Source of the DNA: Candidatus Lithacetigena glycinireducens
GTDB taxonomy: Bacteria > Coprothermobacterota > HKB111
Assembly (NCBI GenBank): GCA_018725485.1
Contig: QLUP01000073.1
Coordinates: 1 to 5,309 of the forward strand
Reading direction: 5' to 3'
DNA: 5,309 bases
The position numbers and the translations under genes were made by a program. This document shows positions 1 through 4,029 of the stretch, piece by piece. Position 1 is the first letter of the stretch. The number at the start of each line of letters is the position of its first letter. The notes under the pieces are model-generated. The model ran no database searches, was not told the origin of the DNA, and saw nothing but the letters and a program-made list of their open reading frames with translations.

Positions 1-969
1 ACCCCCTATGCAAGAAGGGTAGCGTTACCAAGTTTTTATCAGTTAAGCAAAAAAAGATTTGGTAAAGCGGGTGAGGAGGGTAAGAATGATTTGAAAGTTA
101 AAAAAAACTTTAAGGTATTACCACGATTTTTTAGTTCTGACCTGTTGACATATCAAGAATTTACTTACCGCTGGGCAAAAGAATGCTTGCGTGTCCTTAA
201 ACCAGGTGGATATTTATTATCATTCGGTGGCACCAGAACTTATCATAGAATGACTTGTGCAATAGAAGATGCTGGGTTTGAGATTAGAGATTGTATTATG
301 TGGGTTTATTCTACAGGATTTCCAAAAAGTTTGAATATAGGGAAGCAAATAGAAAAATGGAAAGGCTGGGGAACCGCACTTAAACCCGCTTACGAACCAA
401 TTGTAGTTACTCGCAAGTCAATTTCAGAAAAAAATGTTGTTCTTAATGTTTTGAAATGGGGAACGGGAGGAATAAATATTGGAGAATGTAAAATTGGAAT
501 TGATGAAATTCAAGTTTATCACGCTCCAAAAGAAACCTTTGCTGGTAGCGAATCAAGAAAATCAGATACTAATTATTACGAAAATCAAGGTCGTTTCCCT
601 GCTAATCTTATTTTAGAATGTATTTGCGATGAAGTGAAAAAGGAAACTGATAAAATTAAAATCCATACTAATCCCGAATGCCCTTGCTATATGTTAGACA
701 AGCAAAGCGGAAAATTAAATAAACGCGGCGCTTCTCGTTTCTTTTATGTAGCGAAAGCGAGTAGGAAAGAAAAAGATATGGGATTACCAGAAGGGCAGTA
801 CAATTTACATCCTACAGTAAAAAGTTTGAAACTTCTCGAATATCTTGTAAAATTAGTAACCCCACCAAATGGAATTGTTTTAGACCCATTTATTGGAAGT
901 GGAACAACGGCTATAGCTTGTAAGAAATTAGGATTTGATTTTATAGGAATTGAAAAAGAAAAAGAATAA
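1..969 (+). CDS. Beta-class site-specific DNA methyltransferase (N4-cytosine/N6-adenine type), 5' partial, C-terminus clipped
   Basis: Transfers a methyl group from S-adenosylmethionine to an exocyclic amino group of a base in DNA. The frame is open from base 1, so the gene begins outside the window. Residues 1-3 read T-P-Y, the likely end of motif IV (D/N-x-P-Y). Numbered from the window edge, LKPGG is at 66-70, then SFGGTRTYHRM, the substrate-side GFEIRD and GFPKSLNIGK segments, WGTALKPAYEP, two CxC pairs (207/209 and 227/229) that could bind zinc, and RFFYVAKAS. HPTVK then precedes the cofactor motif LDPFIGSGTT at about 294-303. Motif IV before motif I is the beta-class order of the N6_N4_Mtase family. 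A TTG at 91 follows a good GAGGAGG, but conserved sequence runs upstream of it, so it is not the real start. The protein stops at GIEKEKE, where relatives continue. No restriction nuclease is visible, so an orphan, host-mimicking or anti-restriction enzyme is likely. Confidence 0.9.
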   Translation, partial: TPYARRVALPSFYQLSKKRFGKAGEEGKNDLKVKKNFKVLPRFFSSDLLTYQEFTYRWAKECLRVLKPGGYLLSFGGTRTYHRMTCAIEDAGFEIRDCIMWVYSTGFPKSLNIGKQIEKWKGWGTALKPAYEPIVVTRKSISEKNVVLNVLKWGTGGINIGECKIGIDEIQVYHAPKETFAGSESRKSDTNYYENQGRFPANLILECICDEVKKETDKIKIHTNPECPCYMLDKQSGKLNKRGASRFFYVAKASRKEKDMGLPEGQYNLHPTVKSLKLLEYLVKLVTPPNGIVLDPFIGSGTTAIACKKLGFDFIGIEKEKE

Positions 970-1027
970 AGAATATTGTGAGATTGCTGAAGCCAGAATT
1001 AAAGCAATTCCAGTTTCTTTACTTTAA
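968..1027 (+). other. Out-of-frame continuation of the methyltransferase C-terminus
   Basis: Just after the stop at 967-969 a second frame reads EYCEIAEARIKAIPVSLL and ends at TAA 1025-1027. Homologues of this methyltransferase family normally end in a helix of the form IE-x-E-x-x-Y-x-x-IAxxRI, so this is the missing tail. Skipping the T at 967 would join the frames as ...EKEKEKEYCEIAEARI. The site is the A-rich run GAAAAAGAAAAAGAATAAAG, where a one-base indel or a short duplication is easy. It may be a true mutation, a sequencing or assembly error, or less likely a +1 recoding site at the stop codon. Confidence 0.75.
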
Positions 1028-1119
1028 AATAAAAAATCCGCCCTTAACAGAAGTGGAACAAAAATTTGACAAAGTAAGTTTATTAGTTTTTTTATATTGT
1101 AGAAGATAAAAACATAATT

Positions 1120-1128
1120 TGTTATAAT
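1120..1128 (+). promoter_or_regulatory. Candidate extended -10 promoter (TGT-TATAAT)
   Basis: A perfect TATAAT (1123-1128) preceded by TG one base upstream fits the extended -10 class, which can work without a good -35. No convincing -35 lies 16-18 bases upstream. The expected start near 1135 would transcribe the small-peptide region. The background is A+T-rich, so chance matches are likely. Confidence 0.35.
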
Positions 1129-1220
1129 ATCAAGAAAAAGATTTTGTTTAAGTTGCGGTAAGAAATTACAAAAGGTAAGAAAAAAATTGGTATTTAGGTT
1201 ACTTATTAAAAGAGCGAAAG

Positions 1221-1231
1221 TTAAAGGTCGA
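1221..1231 (+). promoter_or_regulatory. TTAAAGGTCGA motif, copy 1
   Basis: First of three near-identical motifs. AAAGGTCGA begins 45 bases before the ATG at 1268, exactly as copy 2 does before the ATG at 1836. Its role is unknown: it could be a phage-specific promoter element, an operator or an mRNA signal. AAAGG matches part of the Shine-Dalgarno consensus but lies too far upstream for normal initiation. Confidence 0.5.
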
Positions 1232-1267
1232 TTCGCTCAATAACAATAAAAAAACGAAAATAATTAA

Positions 1268-1300
1268 ATGGCAAAAAAAAAGAGAAAGAAAAAGAAATAA
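1268..1300 (+). CDS. Ten-residue poly-lysine micropeptide MAKKKRKKKK
   Basis: A 10-codon frame encoding MAKKKRKKKK, placed 45 bases after the TTAAAGGTCGA motif and 5 bases before a terminator-like hairpin. It is almost pure cation and could neutralise or bind nucleic acid if made. It resembles the MAKRRKK start of the zinc-finger protein at 1582, so it may be a degenerate or reduced copy of such a protein. No Shine-Dalgarno is present, and in A-rich DNA a lysine-rich frame is easy to get by chance. Position is the main support. Confidence 0.3.
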   Translation: MAKKKRKKKK

Positions 1301-1305
1301 AAAAA

Positions 1306-1323
1306 GCGGGTTTAACCGCCCGC
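1306..1323 (+). terminator. Hairpin GCGGG/CCCGC, terminator-like
   Basis: Arms GCGGG (1306-1310) and CCCGC (1319-1323) with an 8-base loop. A run of seven A's precedes it. It is followed only by CTTAAATTTT on the + strand but by TTTTTTT on the - strand. It can therefore end transcription in both directions, more convincingly leftward. It sits just after the lysine-rich micropeptide. Confidence 0.5.
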
Positions 1324-1351
1324 CTTAAATTTTACTTGCCAAATAAAAACT

Positions 1352-1432
1352 ATGATTTATCCAAAATTACAAGAAGAAGTTGAAACTGTAGAGGAAGAAT
1401 TATCAGAAGAGGAAGAGGAAGAGGAAGTTTAA
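1352..1432 (+). CDS. Acidic micropeptide (26 residues)
   Basis: ATG to TAA encodes MIYPKLQEEVETVEEEL followed by S and seven glutamates before a final V. It is strongly acidic, the opposite of the lysine-rich peptide just upstream and of the zinc-finger protein downstream. It could be a DNA mimic or a partner of the basic proteins, but nothing in the sequence proves it. No Shine-Dalgarno is seen; the leader is A-rich (AAATAAAAACT). A nested hairpin begins 8 bases after its stop. Function is unrecognised. Confidence 0.4.
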   Translation: MIYPKLQEEVETVEEELSEEEEEEEV

Positions 1433-1439
1433 ACCCAAA

Positions 1440-1509
1440 AAGCTGGCCAATTCATGATTTCTTAATCTTATTTAGCTTTAGATTGAGAAAGACATCGGTT
1501 GGCTGGCTT
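1440..1509 (+). other. Nested two-stem hairpin, possible structured RNA
   Basis: The outer stem pairs AAGCTGGCCAA (1440-1450) with TTGGCTGGCTT (1499-1509), 11 pairs with two adjacent G-U wobbles. The inner stem pairs TTTCTTAATCT (1458-1468) with AGATTGAGAAA (1480-1490), 11 pairs with one wobble, closing an 11-base loop. It is too ordered for filler and has no tRNA hallmarks. There is no T run after it on the + strand; on the - strand GCTTTTTGG follows, so it could terminate leftward transcripts or act as an RNA processing or regulatory structure. Confidence 0.45.
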
Positions 1510-1543
1510 GATTAAAAAATAAAAGAACTATAAAATAATAGTT
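1508..1543 (+). promoter_or_regulatory. Candidate sigma70-type promoter with dyad over the -10
   Basis: TTGATT (1508-1513), a 17-base spacer and TAAAAT (1531-1536) give a reasonable promoter with a start near 1543, about 40 bases before the zinc-finger gene. An inverted repeat AACTAT (1526-1531) / ATAGTT (1538-1543) covers the -10 and could be an operator. The A+T-rich background lowers certainty. Confidence 0.4.
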
Positions 1544-1581
1544 AAGGGGGAAAGAGAAAGAAGATAAAATTGATTTTCTCC

Positions 1582-1785
1582 ATGGCAAAAAGAAGAAAAA
1601 AATGGGGATATGCTAGATGTAAAATTTGTGGAAAAACGATTAGATACAAACCAGGTTATGTGAGAGTGAATGGTATAGAGCCTGGAAGACTAAAGGCAAT
1701 TAGACGCCATTGGTCAAAAAAACATCCAATTTTGTGGAAGAAAGCAATTCAGCGAGGAACAAGAAAAAGAAGATTAAGAAAATAA
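1582..1785 (+). CDS. Small basic C2H2-type zinc-finger protein
   Basis: A 67-residue protein starting MAKRRKKWGYARCKICGK. C13 and C16 (CKIC) and H43 and H48 (RHWSKKH) form a C-x2-C-x26-H-x4-H pattern. The spacing between the pairs is long compared with classical fingers, but similar solitary fingers occur in small virus and plasmid proteins. Both ends are very rich in Lys/Arg (last residues RGTRKRRLRK), which fits nucleic-acid binding. A TTG at 1570 would add MIFS; I prefer the ATG at 1582 because the basic MAK start resembles the peptide at 1268. Neither start has a well-placed Shine-Dalgarno; AAGGGGG at 1544-1550 is distant. It is probably a viral transcription regulator or genome-binding protein. 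Confidence 0.7.
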   Translation: MAKRRKKWGYARCKICGKTIRYKPGYVRVNGIEPGRLKAIRRHWSKKHPILWKKAIQRGTRKRRLRK

Positions 1786-1788
1786 TAA

Positions 1789-1799
1789 TTAAAGGTCGA
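1789..1799 (+). promoter_or_regulatory. TTAAAGGTCGA motif, copy 2
   Basis: Identical to copy 1 over 11 bases and lies 3 bases after the stop of the zinc-finger gene. AAAGGTCGA starts 45 bases before the ATG at 1836. The downstream GAATAAAATAA resembles the AAAATAAAA after copy 3. Confidence 0.5.
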
Positions 1800-1835
1800 G
1801 AATAAAATAATTGTTAAATTATCAACTTCTACACT

Positions 1836-2105
1836 ATGGTAACAAAAGGAGAACTCGAAAAAGAAAATGCAAAATTATTAAGGAGGATTAAAACTTTGGA
1901 AGCAAAAATAGAAGAATTAGAAGCAGAAATAGAGGAGTTGAAAGCAAAGGAGGAGAAGAAAATAGAAGAAGAGATAGAAAAGTTGGGAAAAGAAGAGGAA
2001 AAGGAAAAGGAAGAAGAAAAGGAAAAGGAAGAAGAAGAGGAAAAGGAAGAGGAAGAGGAAAAGCAAGAAACCGCATCTCCTGTTACGGGAACTCCGATTC
2101 CGTAA
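1836..2105 (+). CDS. Leucine-zipper protein with Glu/Lys-rich tail
   Basis: An 89-residue protein with a near-ideal parallel coiled coil at its N-terminus: Leu at 7, 14, 21, 28 and 35 (d positions) and Asn11, Ile18, Ile25, Ile32 (a positions). Ile at a, Leu at d and one Asn at a is the pattern of dimeric zippers such as GCN4. Residues 36-77 are nearly all Glu and Lys (about EEKEKEEE repeats) and should form a long charged single helix. A short SPVTGTPIP tail ends it. There is no basic DNA-contact region before the zipper, so it is more likely a scaffold, oligomeriser or partner of a basic protein. The start has no Shine-Dalgarno but follows the TTAAAGGTCGA motif. Function unrecognised. Confidence 0.7.
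   Translation: MVTKGELEKENAKLLRRIKTLEAKIEELEAEIEELKAKEEKKIEEEIEKLGKEEEKEKEEEKEKEEEEEKEEEEEKQETASPVTGTPIP
1985..2063 (+). repeat. 79-base uninterrupted polypurine tract with an 18-base tandem repeat
   Basis: From 1985 to 2063 the + strand has only A and G. AAAAGGAAAAGGAAGAAG occurs twice in direct tandem (1999-2016, 2017-2034). It encodes the Glu/Lys tail of the zipper protein, so replication slippage could change tail length. Such tracts can form triplex DNA. Confidence 0.85.
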
Positions 2106-2112
2106 CCCCCTC

Positions 2113-2141
2113 TTGATAGCGATTTTTGGATGTTATATAAT
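2113..2141 (+). promoter_or_regulatory. Strong sigma70-type promoter for the structural operon
   Basis: TTGATA (2113-2118), a spacer of exactly 17 bases and a perfect TATAAT (2136-2141). This is the best promoter in the window. The expected start is about 2148, at the foot of the large hairpin at 2146-2201. It would give a leader of about 140 bases before the membrane-protein gene at 2288. Confidence 0.7.
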
Positions 2142-2145
2142 AAAA

Positions 2146-2201
2146 AAGCCACCAAATTAAGCTTTCCTTTGGGGTTTCCCCCGAAGCTTATTTGGTGGCT
2201 T
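2146..2201 (+). other. Large hairpin at the predicted 5' end of the structural mRNA
   Basis: AAGCCACCAAAT (2146-2157) pairs perfectly with ATTTGGTGGCTT (2190-2201). After one bulged T, AAGCTT (2159-2164) pairs with AAGCTT (2184-2189), and GGGG-TTT-CCCC sits at the tip. On the + strand only TTCTTAATT follows, a weak terminator tail. On the - strand TTTTTTATTATAT follows, a good one. Given the promoter just upstream, it may be a 5' mRNA-stabilising stem, a terminator for the zipper gene, or a terminator for leftward transcripts. Confidence 0.75.
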
Positions 2202-2207
2202 CTTAAT

Positions 2208-2231
2208 TGAAGCTCACTCAAGTGAGCTTCA
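2208..2231 (+). promoter_or_regulatory. 24-bp near-perfect palindrome, operator-like
   Basis: TGAAGCTCACT (2208-2218) and AGTGAGCTTCA (2221-2231) are exact inverted repeats separated by two bases. The short centre suits a DNA site for a dimeric regulator; as RNA it could form a second hairpin with a small loop. It lies about 60 bases after the predicted transcription start. Confidence 0.6.
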
Positions 2232-2247
2232 CGGGACACCCCAAAGA

Positions 2248-2257
2248 TAAAGGTCGA
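2248..2257 (+). promoter_or_regulatory. TAAAGGTCGA motif, copy 3
   Basis: Ten-base match to copies 1 and 2. AAAGGTCGA begins 39 bases before the ATG at 2288. It is followed by AAAATAAAAAAATAA, similar to what follows copy 2. Here it would lie inside the mRNA leader if the promoter at 2113 is used. Confidence 0.5.
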
Positions 2258-2287
2258 AAAATAAAAAAATAACTTTCTGAAAATAAT

Positions 2288-2575
2288 ATGGAGGGATTTC
2301 GCACAGGCATAAGAGAAACATTCCAGGTAAAAACTCTGGTGATGTTATTAGCAGCTGTTATTGGTTATATGGCAGCTCGACTTCTTCAGCAGCATGTTTT
2401 GAGAAGAATAGATTTTCTGGCAAGAACTCCAGAGGTTTCTGACCTTCTTGTTATGGTTTTAGGTGCTGGTTTTATAAGGGGAGATAACGGAACAGCAGTA
2501 GTAATTGGTGCTGGTATTTCGTTGGTAAATAATCTTGGAACAAGATTTAGAATTGATTGGTTGCGTGTTGGATAA
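2288..2575 (+). CDS. Small membrane protein, putative virion membrane component
   Basis: A 95-residue protein with a likely transmembrane helix at about 16-33 (TLVMLLAAVIGYMAARLL) and a second Gly/Ala/Val-rich hydrophobic region at about 52-80 broken by FIRGDNGT, perhaps a helical hairpin. Positive charges (R5, R9, R31, R39, R40) flank the segments. No enzyme motif is visible. It is the first gene after the strong promoter and lies directly before the two beta-rich structural candidates. That fits a minor membrane protein of a lipid-containing virion; a holin is the main alternative because lysis-type genes lie downstream. The ATG at 2288 has no Shine-Dalgarno before it. Confidence 0.65.
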   Translation: MEGFRTGIRETFQVKTLVMLLAAVIGYMAARLLQQHVLRRIDFLARTPEVSDLLVMVLGAGFIRGDNGTAVVIGAGISLVNNLGTRFRIDWLRVG

Positions 2576-2580
2576 AAAGG

Positions 2581-2613
2581 TTAGGTTAGAAGTTTTTGAA
2601 AACGATAACCTAA
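2581..2613 (+). other. Intergenic hairpin between membrane and first capsid-like gene
   Basis: TTAGGTTA (2581-2588) pairs with TAACCTAA (2606-2613), and inside it GTTT/AAAC can pair around TTGA. It lies 10 bases before the ATG at 2624 and has no T run. An mRNA processing or translation-tuning role is more likely than termination. Confidence 0.4.
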
Positions 2614-2623
2614 TTCACCAAAA

Positions 2624-3163
2624 ATGAGAAAAGAAAATATACATCAAGGTTATGCTTTCGTAACACTCACACCAAACATTGCCCGCGCTGATTCTCCTAT
2701 TGCCACATTGACAGTTCCAGCAGGTAGGGTTTTCCGAATGCAGGATGCCACTCCTTTAGTTCTCAAATTATTCAGGTCTGACGGTGTTGAAATTTCAAGA
2801 GATTCAGAGGTTTATCTGGCTTGGCAACCCCCAGTTGGTAAAACTATTTACCAAGCGGGAAGAACAATGAATTACGGAATATTTAGAAGAATTCCTATTA
2901 CCGAACAGGAAAACATTAACACCCAAGCAAGGAGATTGATTGAATTTGATGATGAGGAAATTCACAGAGCTCAAAGAGGAGAAGCAAGCCTTATTACTGG
3001 TCTAACCTCTAACTACAGAGTTTTACTAATGTTGAGGTCACCCGATGTGGTTGATTGGGCTAACCCTGCTTCTGAATTTAACTTTGAGATGATTGTTTTG
3101 ACTGAGAGTGAATTCGTTGCTGAACAAGGAGTAGGACAAGAGCAATTAGGACAAGAACAATAG
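2624..3163 (+). CDS. Putative small major capsid protein (single beta-barrel type)
   Basis: A 179-residue soluble, beta-rich protein without signal peptide. After an N-terminal arm, alternating strands appear: ATLTVPAGRVFRMQD at 27-41, PLVLKLFRSDG at 44-54, EVYLAWQPP at 62-70, NYRVLLMLRS, and EFNFEMIVLTESEF near the end, like a closing jelly-roll strand. A helical stretch (about 92-119) and a Gln/Gly/Glu tail (GVGQEQLGQEQ) are present. It shares IAxxxVPAxR...LKL with the next gene. Its size is close to the small capsid proteins of P23-77 (VP16) and SH1 (VP7), and like them it lies next to a larger partner. I did not recognise it by direct sequence memory; the capsid call is inference. A minor virion or adhesion protein is possible. 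Confidence 0.5.
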   Translation: MRKENIHQGYAFVTLTPNIARADSPIATLTVPAGRVFRMQDATPLVLKLFRSDGVEISRDSEVYLAWQPPVGKTIYQAGRTMNYGIFRRIPITEQENINTQARRLIEFDDEEIHRAQRGEASLITGLTSNYRVLLMLRSPDVVDWANPASEFNFEMIVLTESEFVAEQGVGQEQLGQEQ

Positions 3164-3206
3164 GGTAGTCGGTCAAAAATACGGGTTACCTTATTAGTAA
3201 AGAACT

Positions 3207-3950
3207 ATGGAGAAACTTACTATTTCTCGAAAATTTGCTCGGTTAGAAACGAAAGATTTTACCATTTTCGCTAACCAAAGAGGTTATGAGAGCGAGATAG
3301 CGGAATATGTTGTCCCTGCCAAGAGAATGATTGAAATTCCAAATGACTTTATCGGTTTGAAGTTAATGACAGGAGATCGGTTTACCTTTACTACTGGTGT
3401 TGGGGAAACAACCAGAGCTCTTGTCCTAACTTATCCGATTGCCAGAGATAGCTTAATTCCATTGGTAGGTCAGAATGTGATTGTCGTTCGTCGAACCCCT
3501 GCTCCAGTAATAGAGTGGACTACTTTTTCCGTTACCGAACCGAGGACAGTAACATTAACAGGGTTATTAGCGAGCACTGCTTATGTTTTTGATGTTTACT
3601 ACTTGTTTGGAGTAGGAAGTGTAAATATCACGGTTATTTCTGCTGACGAAACTGCCAGGACAAAGATTTTAGAAAGCGCAATCAGGAAGATAAATATGCT
3701 AAATCAAGAAGATGTTAGAATGGGTTTAAAGCCTGGAATGGTTGGTTTGTGTATTCCAGAAAGATACAAAATCCAAGTTAGAGTTAATACCCCAGCTCCT
3801 GTCATCCTTTTTGACCCAGTTGTTGACGCTGGAGCAAGGAGTAGATTTGCCAGAGAAAGCTTTATTGAATTACCTGTAAATGTTTCCGATTTATTGCAGT
3901 GGCCTGAAGATATTGAACGATACGCTAAACAGCAACTAATGGCGCTTTGA
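3207..3950 (+). CDS. Putative large major capsid protein with beta-sandwich insertion
   Basis: A 247-residue beta-rich protein. Residues 31-57 (IAEYVVPAKRMIEIPNDF, then GLKL) match the motif in the preceding 179-residue protein. Residues about 90-145 look like a fibronectin-III-like sandwich (RTVTLTGLLASTAYVFDVYY at 113-132). A helix follows at about 150-166, then strands return (GLCIPERYKIQVRVNTPAPV at 180-199). The hexapeptide TPAPVI occurs twice (97-102, 195-200). A barrel interrupted by a tower domain would fit the large capsid proteins of P23-77 (VP17) and SH1 (VP4), of similar length. The gene follows after 43 bases and ends before a long hairpin, so the pair forms the end of one transcription unit. 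Capsid function is inferred, not recognised. Confidence 0.5.
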   Translation: MEKLTISRKFARLETKDFTIFANQRGYESEIAEYVVPAKRMIEIPNDFIGLKLMTGDRFTFTTGVGETTRALVLTYPIARDSLIPLVGQNVIVVRRTPAPVIEWTTFSVTEPRTVTLTGLLASTAYVFDVYYLFGVGSVNITVISADETARTKILESAIRKINMLNQEDVRMGLKPGMVGLCIPERYKIQVRVNTPAPVILFDPVVDAGARSRFARESFIELPVNVSDLLQWPEDIERYAKQQLMAL

Positions 3951-3975
3951 TTTTGGAAAGGATAGGTTTACTAAT

Positions 3976-4018
3976 CAAAAACAAGGTTAGACCAAGAAAT
4001 TGGATAACCTTGTTTTTG
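3976..4018 (+). terminator. Long GNRA-capped hairpin, intrinsic terminator of the structural operon
   Basis: CAAAAACAAGGTTA (3976-3989) pairs perfectly over 14 bases with TAACCTTGTTTTTG (4005-4018). Inside, CCAA (3992-3995) pairs with TTGG (4000-4003) around a GAAA tetraloop, with a small GA/A internal loop. Five T's (4013-4017) form part of the right arm. It lies 25 bases after the large capsid-like gene. Because the U run is inside the stem it may terminate only partly, allowing read-through to the hydrolase. Confidence 0.75.
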
Positions 4019-4029
4019 GAAAGGAAGAT

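Larger units (their letters stand above)
1118..1243 (+). pseudogene. Start-less small CxxC (zinc-knuckle-like) reading frame, possible remnant
   Basis: Between stops, this frame reads RFCLSCGKKLQKVRKK followed by a basic stretch ending KGRFAQ and TAA at 1241-1243. CLSCGKK looks like half of a zinc ribbon, and the composition resembles the basic zinc-finger protein at 1582. No ATG or GTG lies in frame after the preceding stop at 1115-1117; the only TTG (1187) falls after the cysteines. It may be the tail of a decayed or frameshifted gene, or chance. Its end overlaps the first TTAAAGGTCGA motif, which would encode VKGR here. Confidence 0.25.

Noticed and set aside
73-93. GAGGAGG plus TTG at 91 as the start of the methyltransferase
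   Set aside because: The same frame is open to base 1 and carries a motif IV-like TPY there; starting at 91 would remove the catalytic motif.
1053-1109. GTG-started 18-residue frame after the methyltransferase
   Set aside because: No ribosome site, no conserved feature, and very short in A+T-rich sequence.
1440-1509. tRNA-like element
   Set aside because: The 11-bp outer stem, absence of a TTCGA-type T-loop and lack of a cloverleaf rule out a tRNA.
1985-2063. CRISPR or insertion-sequence repeat
   Set aside because: It is a coding purine repeat with 18-base tandem units and no spacers; no transposase or terminal repeats were found.
2130-2210. 26-codon frame over the large hairpin (MLYNKKATKL...)
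   Set aside because: It overlaps the promoter and lies wholly on the hairpin, with no ribosome site; likely chance.
1829-2239. Minus-strand Ser/Phe-rich 136-residue frame, and a Leu/Pro/Phe-rich 62-residue frame at 1888-2076
   Set aside because: They are antisense reflections of the GA-rich zipper tail. The low complexity comes from the repeat, and no start signal or domain is present.
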